From contig JAEUTH010000019.1 in the NCBI GenBank assembly GCA_016788165.1, forward strand, positions 91,113 through 155,112: a stretch of DNA of 64,000 bases, written 5' to 3'. Positions 26,636 through 35,822 of this stretch are shown one piece after another. The notes under the pieces are model-generated. The model saw nothing but the letters and a program-made list of their open reading frames with translations. It made no database searches and was not told the origin of the DNA. The first letter of the stretch is position 1, and each line of letters opens with the position of its first letter. The position numbers and the translations under genes were made by a program. This DNA comes from Bacteroidia bacterium. Its GTDB lineage: Bacteria > Bacteroidota > Bacteroidia > AKYH767-A > OLB10.

Positions 26636-26663
26636 CAAAAGTACAGTATTCCGATTTTTCAAG
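26636..26663 (-). promoter_or_regulatory. Candidate promoter of the DUF4920-mvaB pair (CTTG-N16-TACTTTTG)
   Basis: TACTTTTG (complement of 26636-26643) is a perfect -7 consensus. CTTG lies 16 bases upstream. The leader to the ATG at 26618 would be about 10-17 bases. Confidence 0.5.
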
Positions 26664-26826
26664 TTACCTAAAATTCAATTTTATTTTAAACAATTTTAAA
26701 GAATAATTTTTGTGAATGGGCAAAATTTAACTGTGATTTTTTTGTGAAAACATTTTTTTATATTAGCGGCTGTTTATAGCACACACACCAGTTTACCTTT
26801 TTACCAATTTACCAATGCATTATTTT

Positions 26827-29800
26827 ATGAAAAAAATAATAGCTACATGCATGGCTATTATTATTTGTGCAACATTTTTGCACGGACAAATTAATTTGCA
26901 ACAGCCAAATTTTGTTGACTATCTTATATCCTCAGGTTGGAATCAACCTGCCGGTATTGTATATGATTGCACAGGCCAATCCTATATATGGGAACTTAAA
27001 GGCAAAATTTATGTAGTTGATTCAGCCGGAAATAAAATAACAACACCACTGCTCAATATTGCTGAGGAAGTAGGCAATTGGCGTTCGCATGGTTTGCATG
27101 GCGTTTGTCTTGACCCTAACTTTAGAACAAATGGTTATTTTTATTGCTATTATGCTGTTGACCGTTATCACTTATTAAATTTTGGTAAACCAAATTATAA
27201 TGCAAACTCGAATGCATACTATGATGCATCTATTTTACGCGTAACCAGATTTACGGCCAATAGTGCAACAAACTTTACAACGTTAGTCCCAAATTCTCGT
27301 TTGGTACTGTTGGGTGAGGACAAAAAAACAGGTGTGCCCTTACTACATGTTACACATGATGGAGGTACTATTTTGTTTGGCCGCGATGGTAGTTTGCTGG
27401 TATTTACTGGCGATTGTGCAGATTATGCTCAAAACGATGTAGGCAGTGCACCGGGTACTTATTGGGCACAGGCATTGGCCGATACCATTATCAGAACTGC
27501 AGAAAATGTGGGCGATTTCAGGTCTCAGTTATTAAATTGCCATAATGGTAAGATTTTAAGAATGGATCCGGCAACCGGTAACGGTTTACCCAGTAATCCT
27601 TATTACGATAGTGCCAATCCACGCTCAGCAAAATCGAGGGTATATGGGCTGGGTTTACGCCAACCTTACCGTTGCAGTATTATACCTAATACCGGTAGTA
27701 CCAATATAAATGATGGGCAACCCGGACATATAGTTGTTAGCGAGGTAGGTTGGTCAACTTGGGAAAGTGTTTGGATAGTTAAAGAAAAAAATTTGAATTT
27801 AGGTTGGCCTGTTTTCGAAGGATTAAACAGACCTGCTGCACTTCAATCGCCTATTTATAATAAAGATATGCCAAACCCACTTTACGGAAGTGGAGGTTGT
27901 AATAAGCAATATTTCAGTTTTCAGAATCTGATAAAAAACTCGACCTTAACTAACCCGAGTTTTCCGAATCCATGTAACAACAACGTTCAAATTCCGGCTA
28001 ATATTCCCAAGTGGAAATGGCTGCCACCGTTTATAAATTACAGGCATAATCAAAATATAACACAAGTACCTGCTTTAGCTGGCGATTCAACAGTGCCTAT
28101 TTCAATGTCGAGCCCACAAGCCAATGTAGTTGGCGCTGAGTTTAAGGGAAATGCGGCAATGGCCGGCCCTTGGTACAGCGGTAATCAGTTTCCGAGCAAT
28201 TATAAAAACACATTTTTTAATGTAGATTATGGCGAACAATGGATTAAAAATTTTGTCCTTGATAGTAATTACAAACTTACAGAGGCCCGTCCATTTGCAA
28301 GTAACATTGGCGAAATTGTTTATTTAACTATGAATGAAAAAGATGGTTGTTTATACTATATAAAACTCGAAGGCGAGTTACATAAGATATGCTATATTGA
28401 TAGTAATAATGCACCGCCTGTTGCTGTTATTGATGTTGACCAAACCTACAGCAGTACTAATACGATTACGGTTAACTGCTCGGCCTTAAACTCAACCGAC
28501 CCCGAAGGTGCACCTTTAAGTTACCTATGGGATTTTGGAAATGGTATATTTAGTAATGCTGTTGACACTCAGGTTACAATAACAACATTAGGTAGTGCAC
28601 CTGAAATAGCAACGATAACGCTAAGAGTAACAGATAATGGTGGCTTGCAAGATGCCACCACACAAAATATTCACTTAAATAATTACCCACCCGTTGTTAA
28701 TATAACATCACTATTAGATAGCGCTTTATATAGCATTGGCGAACCTGAAAATTTGCAATTAAAAGCTACAGTAATTGACAATGCGCCTGACTCGACTTTA
28801 ACCTATAATTGGCAATCTATTTTATTTCATGAAACCCATAACCATCCTGAACCTATAGACAATGACCATGAAACCTATCAATTAATAACTAACGATGGTT
28901 GCGGTAGCGAAGTTTTTTGGTGGGAGGTTAACTTATCTGTATCTGATGCACAAGGCTTAAAAGGTTCGGATGTGGTTAGGCTTTATCCAAAGTGTTCATT
29001 ACCTGTTGCAATTATTTCATCAAATAATACTGTTTGCAAATCAGCTCCAATTACGTTTACAAGTTTGTCTGAAAATGCTGCATCATTACAATGGATATTC
29101 GAATCTGCTTCCGAAACAGAATCAATTTTAACAAACCCTACAGTAACGTATAATGCACCAGGTACCTATATAGTTACCTTAATAGCTACAAACATTTTAG
29201 GTTCAGATACAGCTATTACTTATGTAACCGTTAATGTTAATAATCAAACTATTTCTGTTACCGCAAATCCAAATGATTCCGTTTGCAGTGGCGGCCAAAT
29301 AGAAATTGCAGCAGCTACTACAGAAAGTACCAATACGTTTCAATGGCTAACTGCTGGTGATAACATACCCGGTGCAACCAGTAATATTTATATTACAAAT
29401 CAAAACGGTGGTTATGTGTGTGTGGTAACCGACATAAACGGATGTACCAAATCCAGTAAAACTCAAAAGGTAGCTTTTATAGCTCAGCATGCAAATATTA
29501 CGGCACCTAATGGTAAAACAATTTGTACTAACGATAGCACACAATTAGTTGCCAATGTTGGTAACTACACATACCAATGGACTAAAAATGGTATAGATAT
29601 TAATGGAGCCAACCAAAGTACTTACTATGCAAATTCGGCAGGTACATATAGATGTAGGATTACCAATTATTTAGGCTGTAACAAAGTAAGTAACTCAATA
29701 AAGGTTGTGGTAAATTGTAAGCTTACTGAGCTTATGCAAAAAAACCAGTCAAAACTTGTTATCCAGCCTAACCCTGTTAAGGATTTGGCACAAATAAGTT

Positions 29801-30006
29801 TTTCAATAACTGATGATGTTAATATTCAATTTACAGTGTTGAATGAAATTGGTAAAGCCGTTATGATTCTGCCATCAAAACCATATCGTGCCGGCCAGCA
29901 CCAGGCAACATTTGATGCTACAACTTTAAAAGATGGCTTTTACTTTTTACAAATATCAGGTACGAACTTGTTAGAAGCGAAACCATTTAGCGTTATCCGT
30001 CACTAA
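26827..30006 (+). CDS. Second secreted PQQ-type sugar dehydrogenase with PKD/Ig domains and T9SS tail
   Basis: About 1059 residues from the ATG at 26827 (MKKIIATCMAIIICATFLHGQ, a good signal peptide); an ATG at 26815 is in frame. Domain order matches the protein at 3112-6303: propeller with RSHGLHGVCLDPNF, CYYAVDRYHLLNFG, NGKILRMDPATGNG, LRQPYRCSI and NLGWPVFEGLNRP; then PKD modules (YLWDFGNGIFSN); a His-rich module HETHNHPEPIDNDHE like the HNFHQHPNLPDTDH of its paralogue; Ig-like C-x-G repeats; and the T9SS tail (IQPNPVKDLAQISF ... GFYFLQISG). Probably an exported oxidoreductase acting on sugar-like substrates. The two copies are about 23 kb apart and clearly diverged. Confidence 0.85.
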   Translation: MKKIIATCMAIIICATFLHGQINLQQPNFVDYLISSGWNQPAGIVYDCTGQSYIWELKGKIYVVDSAGNKITTPLLNIAEEVGNWRSHGLHGVCLDPNFRTNGYFYCYYAVDRYHLLNFGKPNYNANSNAYYDASILRVTRFTANSATNFTTLVPNSRLVLLGEDKKTGVPLLHVTHDGGTILFGRDGSLLVFTGDCADYAQNDVGSAPGTYWAQALADTIIRTAENVGDFRSQLLNCHNGKILRMDPATGNGLPSNPYYDSANPRSAKSRVYGLGLRQPYRCSIIPNTGSTNINDGQPGHIVVSEVGWSTWESVWIVKEKNLNLGWPVFEGLNRPAALQSPIYNKDMPNPLYGSGGCNKQYFSFQNLIKNSTLTNPSFPNPCNNNVQIPANIPKWKWLPPFINYRHNQNITQVPALAGDSTVPISMSSPQANVVGAEFKGNAAMAGPWYSGNQFPSNYKNTFFNVDYGEQWIKNFVLDSNYKLTEARPFASNIGEIVYLTMNEKDGCLYYIKLEGELHKICYIDSNNAPPVAVIDVDQTYSSTNTITVNCSALNSTDPEGAPLSYLWDFGNGIFSNAVDTQVTITTLGSAPEIATITLRVTDNGGLQDATTQNIHLNNYPPVVNITSLLDSALYSIGEPENLQLKATVIDNAPDSTLTYNWQSILFHETHNHPEPIDNDHETYQLITNDGCGSEVFWWEVNLSVSDAQGLKGSDVVRLYPKCSLPVAIISSNNTVCKSAPITFTSLSENAASLQWIFESASETESILTNPTVTYNAPGTYIVTLIATNILGSDTAITYVTVNVNNQTISVTANPNDSVCSGGQIEIAAATTESTNTFQWLTAGDNIPGATSNIYITNQNGGYVCVVTDINGCTKSSKTQKVAFIAQHANITAPNGKTICTNDSTQLVANVGNYTYQWTKNGIDINGANQSTYYANSAGTYRCRITNYLGCNKVSNSIKVVVNCKLTELMQKNQSKLVIQPNPVKDLAQISFSITDDVNIQFTVLNEIGKAVMILPSKPYRAGQHQATFDATTLKDGFYFLQISGTNLLEAKPFSVIRH

Positions 30007-30026
30007 ATACTTTTTATACTTAAAAT

Positions 30027-30064
30027 AAAAGCCATTGTAAATTAAATTTTGCAATGGCTTTTTA
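30027..30064. terminator. Bidirectional hairpin terminator
   Basis: Stem AAAAGCCATTG / CAATGGCTTTTT separated by about 14 A/T bases, with T runs on both sides. Ends the PQQ-type gene on the plus strand. Confidence 0.75.
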
Positions 30065-30204
30065 ATTAATAATCCCAATTATAGATCAAAACTAATAGAA
30101 CCATATCATTTGCCAAAGCAGATACAGTTGTTTCAAGCAATTGCATACTTTATAAATATTATTTAATTGAGCTGATGTAATTATTGACTATTACTAAAAT
30201 GATA

Positions 30205-30238
30205 AAAAAAAATCCATTACAAAACTGCAATGGATTTA
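30205..30238 (-). terminator. Terminator of the universal stress gene
   Basis: Stem AAATCCATT / AATGGATTT (30211-30219, 30230-30238) with a 10-base loop, followed on the minus strand by a run of eight T. Lies 24 bp past the stop of the minus-strand Usp gene. Nothing else is recognised between 30065 and 30204. Confidence 0.75.
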
Positions 30239-30261
30239 AATTTTAAACAAAATGTACAATA

Positions 30262-31146
30262 TTAATAACCCACACTCATGGTATTGGCATTAACCTCGCG
30301 TGGGCCACAAGAAAGTACCGGAGTTTTCGAATGGTTAATAATATGATTTGCAAATGCACCTAACGAAGTACCGGTAATACTAAACTCTTGTTCCGTCATT
30401 ATCAAAATTAAATCAATATCGTTTTGATTTGCAAATTTAAGCGTGGCTTCGCCTACATTTTTATCATCGCTATACACTACTTGAGTAATGATGTCATAGT
30501 CTTGCACAAAGGTTTCGGTTTGCTCAACTTTAATTTCAAATTTTCTTTTTACGTCTTCCTTTGAAGTATTTGGGTTAAACGCTAAGATGAAAACATGTGC
30601 TTTATATGCATCGGCTAATGTTAATACATAAGGCACCTTCTGGCGCGAGTTTGCCGAATCGTCAATAGGTACTAAAATGCGTGTAAACCCAACCTTACGC
30701 GCATGTGTTTGTACCGATATTACCGGACAAGGAGCTTCGGCAATTACGCGTACTGTATTGGTACCAACTACATGTTCTTGTGGGCCACTTACGCCATGGG
30801 TACCCATAATTATTAAATCGGCATGCCAAACCTTTGCTGTATGCGCAATCCTTTTATAGATACGGCCTACCTCTGTAGCAATACTTACAGTAACCCCTGA
30901 TTCGTTGTGAATTTTTTCGGCTACTTCGTTTAACTTATCATCCGATGCGGTTTCAATTTTCTTTTCAAAACCACTAAATGCATGGCTGATTGCCGAAGTA
31001 AACGACATTGCCTCCAATACATGAACCAGTTTAATCTCTGCACGTAATAACTTAGCCATAAAAACACCGTGTTCCAATGCTAAAGCAGCAGTTTCGCTGA
31101 AGTCGTATGGAATAAGAATTTTTTCAATTTTTGATTTTGGTAGCAT
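30262..31146 (-). CDS. Tandem-domain universal stress protein (UspA family)
   Basis: 294 residues made of two Usp domains (about 1-145 and 150-285). Domain 1 begins KILIPYDFSETAALALEHG and keeps the ATP-binding pattern G-2x-G-9x-G-T in MGTHGVSGPQEHVVGTNT. Domain 2 begins RILVPIDDSANS but its loop (TEQEFSITGTSLG) departs from the pattern, so perhaps only one site binds nucleotide. Cytoplasmic; Usp proteins modulate stress survival through unknown partners. A promoter-like TTTG-N18-TATTTTAG precedes it and it is next to a second, similar gene. Confidence 0.9.
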   Translation of the reverse strand: MLPKSKIEKILIPYDFSETAALALEHGVFMAKLLRAEIKLVHVLEAMSFTSAISHAFSGFEKKIETASDDKLNEVAEKIHNESGVTVSIATEVGRIYKRIAHTAKVWHADLIIMGTHGVSGPQEHVVGTNTVRVIAEAPCPVISVQTHARKVGFTRILVPIDDSANSRQKVPYVLTLADAYKAHVFILAFNPNTSKEDVKRKFEIKVEQTETFVQDYDIITQVVYSDDKNVGEATLKFANQNDIDLILIMTEQEFSITGTSLGAFANHIINHSKTPVLSCGPREVNANTMSVGY

Positions 31147-31168
31147 AGCTTCTCTCTTTTATATACTG

Positions 31169-31198
31169 CTAAAATATTGTATTTATTTATTAAACAAA
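31169..31198 (-). promoter_or_regulatory. Candidate promoter of the downstream usp gene (TTTG-N18-TATTTTAG)
   Basis: On the minus strand TTTG (31195-31198) is followed after 18 bases by TATTTTAG (31169-31176), 22 bases before the ATG at 31146. It suggests this usp gene can be transcribed apart from the one upstream. Confidence 0.45.
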
Positions 31199-31216
31199 AA
31201 ATCAACTAAAACTATT

Positions 31217-32101
31217 TTAGCTAAGCACGTATTCATATAGGTCTTTGCGGTCGTTAGCTCTTACTGATAATACCGGTATGGGGCTGTTATTAATTATATC
31301 ATGTGCCTCTGTACCTAAAAACCAGCCCGAAAATTCAGAATCCGACTGGGCAATTATCACAATTAAATCGGCATCAATATTTTGTGCGTAAGCAATTACG
31401 GTATCTGATGCATCTTTACTTGATACGAGTTTAGCAGAAACTTCAACGCCTTCATCTAATACAAATTGTTGTACGGAATGCATTTGTAATGTTAGCTTGC
31501 TTTTTAAAAACTCATCATCGGTATCAAACAAAGAAATGATGTGAATTTGAGAACCAAAGTATTTAGCAATTTCAATTGCTTTATTTACCTTATCACGCGA
31601 TTCGATGCTTAAGTCGAGCGGTAAAACAATATTTTTACACCCTTGGCGATGCGTTTTACCATGTATGGATATAACGGGGCAATGCGCTTCATTTATTACT
31701 CTAACTGCATTACTGCCTACAAATTTTTTCTTAATAGAATCGGAACCGCCACTGGTACCCATTACAATTAAAACGGCATTAAGGTCTTTTGCTACCTGAA
31801 CTAATTCTTCATAAATTTTTCCGGTGCGCACCATCGTATTTATTTGCAAACCCGAGTCAAGTGCCGTTTGGGCTGCCAATACATTCAATTTTGTTTCGAT
31901 TTCAGATTTATACAAATTTTCGTTTGCATCATCGCCCTTAAAAAAGCCCGTAAACTTTTGCATAAAATCACTATCAATTACATTTATGAGCGTAATGTCA
32001 GAATGATGGTATCGGGCCAAATTAAAAGATTGTTGTAATGCAATAAGCGATTGCTCCGAAAAATCGATAGGTACAAGTATGTGATTACTACTGGTTATCA
32101 T
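31217..32101 (-). CDS. Tandem-domain universal stress protein (UspA family)
   Basis: 294 residues, two Usp domains (about 1-145 and 150-280), same length and layout as the neighbour 70 bp downstream. Domain 1: HILVPIDFSEQSLIALQQS and a nucleotide loop MGTSGGSDSIKKKFVGSN, close to the G-2x-G-9x-G(S/T) pattern with one extra residue. Domain 2: NIVLPLDLSIESRDK and a degenerate loop (AQSDSEFSGWFLG). Likely an old tandem duplication with its neighbour. It follows rsmD by 11 bp on the same strand, so it may be the last gene of a DUF3822-rsmD-usp operon. Confidence 0.88.
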   Translation of the reverse strand: MITSSNHILVPIDFSEQSLIALQQSFNLARYHHSDITLINVIDSDFMQKFTGFFKGDDANENLYKSEIETKLNVLAAQTALDSGLQINTMVRTGKIYEELVQVAKDLNAVLIVMGTSGGSDSIKKKFVGSNAVRVINEAHCPVISIHGKTHRQGCKNIVLPLDLSIESRDKVNKAIEIAKYFGSQIHIISLFDTDDEFLKSKLTLQMHSVQQFVLDEGVEVSAKLVSSKDASDTVIAYAQNIDADLIVIIAQSDSEFSGWFLGTEAHDIINNSPIPVLSVRANDRKDLYEYVLS

Positions 32102-32112
32102 ATATTATATTG

Positions 32113-32652
32113 TTAAGTTGTTGATTTAAAAAACGAAAATGAAACGTTACCATAATTTCGCACATCATCTGGTAAAATCTTTGTTTGAATTGGCCTGTTA
32201 TGTTCATGCTCCAATATAAATACACCCCTCGGTTTTAACAAATTTCTATCTAAAATCAGTGTTACTAAATTTTCAATTTGTGGCAAATCGTAAGGTGGGT
32301 CGGCAAAGATAATATCAAATGACTCGTTACATTTTTTTAAAAACAAAAATGCATCGCTTTGTTGTGCTTCACAACCAATACACTGCCACTTTTTGAAAAC
32401 ACTGTTTACAAATTTTACACAAGCTGCATGCATATCAATTGCTAATATGTTTTCACAATTACGTGATGCAAATTCATAACTGATAGCACCTGTGCCTGTA
32501 AATAAGTCGAGTATGCTCAGCGTTTCAAATTGGTATTGATTATTTAAAATATTAAACAAACCGGTTTTTGCAAAATCGGTAGTGGGTCGCACCGGCAAGT
32601 GCTTTGGTGCAACAATTGTTTTACCTTTTAGCTTACCACTAATTATACGCAC
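32113..32652 (-). CDS. rsmD: 16S rRNA (guanine-966-N2)-methyltransferase
   Basis: 179 residues. Family features: the N-terminal RIISGKLKGKTIVAP and RPTTDFAKTGLFNIL, the SAM-binding LDLFTGTGAISYE motif I, and the catalytic DPPYDLP motif IV for exocyclic amino-group methylation. It methylates G966 of 16S rRNA in the 30S subunit. It overlaps the DUF3822 gene by 10 bp, a pairing seen widely in Bacteroidota. Confidence 0.92.
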   Translation of the reverse strand: MRIISGKLKGKTIVAPKHLPVRPTTDFAKTGLFNILNNQYQFETLSILDLFTGTGAISYEFASRNCENILAIDMHAACVKFVNSVFKKWQCIGCEAQQSDAFLFLKKCNESFDIIFADPPYDLPQIENLVTLILDRNLLKPRGVFILEHEHNRPIQTKILPDDVRNYGNVSFSFFKSTT

Positions 32653-33485
32653 AAGCCTAAACTAAATAATGTTTGAAATTGCCATGCCGGTAATTGCTCA
32701 AAACCGTAACTAAATTGAAATGCCTGTTGTCGCATTGCCAAATCAACATAGCGGATATATTTTTTACTGATACTAAAGATTGCCGATTGTTTCTCAATTA
32801 AGCCCGTAATTTCCAAAACATCTTCTTCGGGGTTAAGATTTAGCTGTTCATAAACCAGCATGATAAAATAAATAAAATCTTCGGCTGTGTTGTAGTAAAA
32901 GTTGTTGTAAAACAGCAACTGGTTTTCGGCAATAACCATCATTTCGAATTGATGCTTATGTACATTTACCGATATAGCGCGCTGTGCTTTATTTCGATTT
33001 TTTAATAAACCATGTTCAATAAAAGCAGTACCGCAATGATTTATATGAACTTGCTTCAACTGATTGACTGCAAAATTTATTAAATCGTCATTAACAGCAA
33101 AAACATGTTTTGCATCAAAAAATCCGAAATCATCCTTTGCAATACTATCTGCACTTCCTATTTGATGGTTAAAAGCCAAAAGCTCGGCATTTTTTTGTGC
33201 TTCATAAAATGCAGATGGCACCAGTGTGCTTTGCACATTTACTATCGAAAATTTTATTTTTAAAAAACTATCAAAAAGTAAAATGCCATCATTGGCAAAT
33301 ATTTCGGCTAATTGCTTAAAGTCGTTTGCCTGATAATTCTTAAAGGCTAAGAATTTATTTTGTTTGGGTTGTATTACTGCATAGCTGATATCGCAATTAT
33401 CAAACTCAACAAAAAGCTCACAACGCTGTAAACCAATTTCAGGCAGCGATTCATCAACGATAGCATATTTTGGCTTGGACAACAT
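32643..33485 (-). CDS. DUF3822 family protein
   Basis: About 280 residues from the ATG at 33483-33485 (MLSKPKYAIVDESLPEIGL), chosen because the preceding nine codons of the open frame are not family-like. It matches the Bacteroidota DUF3822 family (actin/ribonuclease-H-like fold suspected), with recurring beta strands such as CELFVEFDNCDISYAVI and LFYNNFYYNTAEDFIYFIMLVYEQL. No catalytic motif is visible and no function is known. Overlap of its 3' end with rsmD suggests translational coupling and perhaps a role in ribosome or RNA biology (inference). Confidence 0.8.
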   Translation of the reverse strand: MLSKPKYAIVDESLPEIGLQRCELFVEFDNCDISYAVIQPKQNKFLAFKNYQANDFKQLAEIFANDGILLFDSFLKIKFSIVNVQSTLVPSAFYEAQKNAELLAFNHQIGSADSIAKDDFGFFDAKHVFAVNDDLINFAVNQLKQVHINHCGTAFIEHGLLKNRNKAQRAISVNVHKHQFEMMVIAENQLLFYNNFYYNTAEDFIYFIMLVYEQLNLNPEEDVLEITGLIEKQSAIFSISKKYIRYVDLAMRQQAFQFSYGFEQLPAWQFQTLFSLGLCV

Positions 33486-33564
33486 TATAAAAACCTGCGG
33501 CAAACCTAACAATTTGTTTACTTGTTTAAAAAAGCAGGAACAATTGAAAATTTTAAACCCCGAA

Positions 33565-33584
33565 AAGCTAATTGATATTAGCTT
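33565..33584. promoter_or_regulatory. Perfect inverted repeat upstream of the helicase gene (possible operator)
   Basis: AAGCTAAT-TGAT-ATTAGCTT, 8-bp arms and a 4-base centre, lying 14 bp before the helicase ATG in the 113-bp divergent gap. It is not followed by a T run, so an operator or a 5' hairpin is more likely than a terminator. Confidence 0.4.
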
Positions 33585-33598
33585 GCAGCAATTTTAAA

Positions 33599-35017
33599 AT
33601 GCAATCATTTAAAACAAAACTACAACACCATTTTCCGTTTGAGCCAACAGCCAGCCAAGCAGCTTTAATGGATATACTACCTGATTTCTTTGCATTAAAA
33701 ACTGTGAGGAAATTATTTGTGCTAACCGGCTATGCAGGTACCGGTAAAACAACATTTACCAATACATTAATAAAGGCATTAGCCGATGATAAAATTAAAA
33801 CAATGCTATTGGCACCAACAGGCAGAGCTGCTAAAGTATTAGCGGGTTACACCCAAAAAAATGCACAAACAATACACCGTAAAATATATCAGTTAAAAAC
33901 GGATAGCGGTGGCAAATCTTACTCAATATTAAAAGAAAATAAGCATAGCAATACACTTTTTATCATTGACGAAGCATCGTTAATTGGTGGTGCCGAAATT
34001 GAATCAGAAACTTTATTTGGTCGTCAGTCGGTATTGGACGATTTGATACAATACGTGTATCAGGGTAAAAACTGTATAATCATGTTTATTGGCGATATGG
34101 CGCAGCTACCGCCTGTTAAACTGCAATTAAGCCCGGCTTTGGACATTGCAAATATTTCATTTAATTATAACATGGAAGTAATGAGCCATGAATTGCGCGA
34201 TGTAGTACGTCAGCAAAAAGATTCGGGCATATTGCTTAATGCAACAGCATTACGCATACTGATAAATAAAGGCCTACATTTGCCGGTATTAAAAGCCGTT
34301 GGTTTTGATGATGTATTTACACTAACCGGTAATGAAATTGGTGATGTTATTGCCGAAAAGTTTAACAATAAAAATCCCGATGACTCCGTAATTATTTGCC
34401 GTTCGAACAAGCAAGCAAACCGTTACAATCAGTATTTAAGAAACCGCGTATTTGATCAATTTGATGAACTATCGGCCGGTGACCGATTAATGATTTTGAA
34501 GAATAATTATTACTGGTTAGATGCCGATAGCGAAGTTGGTTTTATTGCCAATGGCGATACAATAGAAATTAAAGCCGTATTAAACATTGAAGATGCATTT
34601 GGTTTTAGATTTGCCGATATCAGAATGGCATTGGTTGATTATCCGGAGGCGCCTTACATGGAAGTAAAAATTTTACTAAACACGCTTTACTCCGAAACAC
34701 CTGCACTTTCGTATAACGATAGCAAAAAGCTTTGGGATACATTGCTAAAAAATCATGAAAAAATTAAAAGCAACCGCGCCCGTATTGAAGCGGTAAAAAG
34801 CAATGCATACTATAATGCGCTGCAAGTAAAATTTGCCTATGCAATAACCTGCCACAAATCGCAGGGCGGGCAATGGCCAAATGTTTTTGTTGATCAGGGA
34901 TTTATGACCGATGAAAGCTACACCACCGAACATTTGCGTTGGCTATATACTGCGGTAAGCCGCGCATCGTCACAGTTGTATTATATAAATTTCGAAGATC
35001 GGTTTTTTAAAAAGTAA
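33599..35017 (+). CDS. RecD-like/Dda-type superfamily 1 helicase
   Basis: 472 residues from ATG 33599; the frame extends upstream only from a TTG. SF1B helicase features: N-terminal FEPTASQAALM (Q-motif-like), Walker A GYAGTGKTT, LLAPTGRAAKVL (motif Ia), Walker B FIIDEASLI, GDMAQLPPV (motif III), and a C-terminal UvrD_C_2 domain with FAYAITCHKSQGGQWPNVFVD (motif V) and WLYTAVSRA (motif VI). It is a single-polypeptide ATP-dependent 5'-3' DNA helicase, similar to phage Dda or RecD2 without the N-terminal extension. RecBC subunits are not encoded nearby. Divergent from DUF3822. Confidence 0.87.
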   Translation: MQSFKTKLQHHFPFEPTASQAALMDILPDFFALKTVRKLFVLTGYAGTGKTTFTNTLIKALADDKIKTMLLAPTGRAAKVLAGYTQKNAQTIHRKIYQLKTDSGGKSYSILKENKHSNTLFIIDEASLIGGAEIESETLFGRQSVLDDLIQYVYQGKNCIIMFIGDMAQLPPVKLQLSPALDIANISFNYNMEVMSHELRDVVRQQKDSGILLNATALRILINKGLHLPVLKAVGFDDVFTLTGNEIGDVIAEKFNNKNPDDSVIICRSNKQANRYNQYLRNRVFDQFDELSAGDRLMILKNNYYWLDADSEVGFIANGDTIEIKAVLNIEDAFGFRFADIRMALVDYPEAPYMEVKILLNTLYSETPALSYNDSKKLWDTLLKNHEKIKSNRARIEAVKSNAYYNALQVKFAYAITCHKSQGGQWPNVFVDQGFMTDESYTTEHLRWLYTAVSRASSQLYYINFEDRFFKK

Positions 35018-35030
35018 AGCCTGCTTCTGG

Positions 35031-35789
35031 CTATTGCTTTTTAATCATGTAGGTAGTATTGGCTTGCGCTTTGGGCGTAATTACAATATCGTTTAGCACA
35101 ACATGTGCGGGCCGGCTAACTGCAAAATATACTACTTCGGCAATATCATCAGCTTTTAGCGGTTCAAAACCCTGATATACTTGTTTTGCTTTTTCAACAT
35201 CACCGTGTAGCCTTACTATTGAAAATTCGGTTTCGGCAGCACCGGGTGCAATATTGGTAACTTTAATGCCATAAGGCAATAAATCAATACGCATAGCTTT
35301 GCTTAAGGCATCAACAGCATGTTTGGTTGCGCAATACACATTACCTTTTGCATACGCTTCTTTACCTGCAATTGATGCGATGTTTACAATATGTCCTTTC
35401 CTACGAGCTATCATCAATGGAATAATTTCATGACTTACGTAAAGCAAACCTTTTATATTGGTATCAATCATTTTATCCCAATCGGCAATTGCGCCATCTT
35501 GTATGGTAGCTAATCCACTTGCTAAGCCGGCATTATTAATCAAAACATCAATTTCTAAAAAAGCGTGTGGTAATGATTTGATGGCTGCTTTTACTTCGGT
35601 TTGATTGCGTACATCAAAAGGAAGGGCATATACTTTAACACCAAAATTATTCTGCAAATCATCTTCAATTACGCGCAATCTATCAGCTCTGCGGCCATTA
35701 ATTATTATATCGTAGCCACGTTGTGCAAATTGATATGCCATCGCTTTACCAAAACCTGCTGTTGCACCTGTTATAAAAACTATGGGCAT
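35031..35789 (-). CDS. Short-chain dehydrogenase/reductase, YdfG-like
   Basis: 252 residues. Classical SDR: NADP-binding TGATAGFGKAMA (residues about 7-18), GRRADRL with an Arg that favours NADP, NNAGLASG, catalytic Ser in NIASIAGKEAYA, and YCATKHAV (YxxxK). The sequence is close to the YdfG group of 3-hydroxy acid/serine dehydrogenases, which act on small hydroxy acids. Located 33 bp after fabI on the same strand and convergent with the helicase. Substrate assignment is tentative. Confidence 0.88.
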   Translation of the reverse strand: MPIVFITGATAGFGKAMAYQFAQRGYDIIINGRRADRLRVIEDDLQNNFGVKVYALPFDVRNQTEVKAAIKSLPHAFLEIDVLINNAGLASGLATIQDGAIADWDKMIDTNIKGLLYVSHEIIPLMIARRKGHIVNIASIAGKEAYAKGNVYCATKHAVDALSKAMRIDLLPYGIKVTNIAPGAAETEFSIVRLHGDVEKAKQVYQGFEPLKADDIAEVVYFAVSRPAHVVLNDIVITPKAQANTTYMIKKQ

Positions 35790-35822
35790 AAATATTTGAA
35801 ATTAATTAAGCAGTAAAATTTA

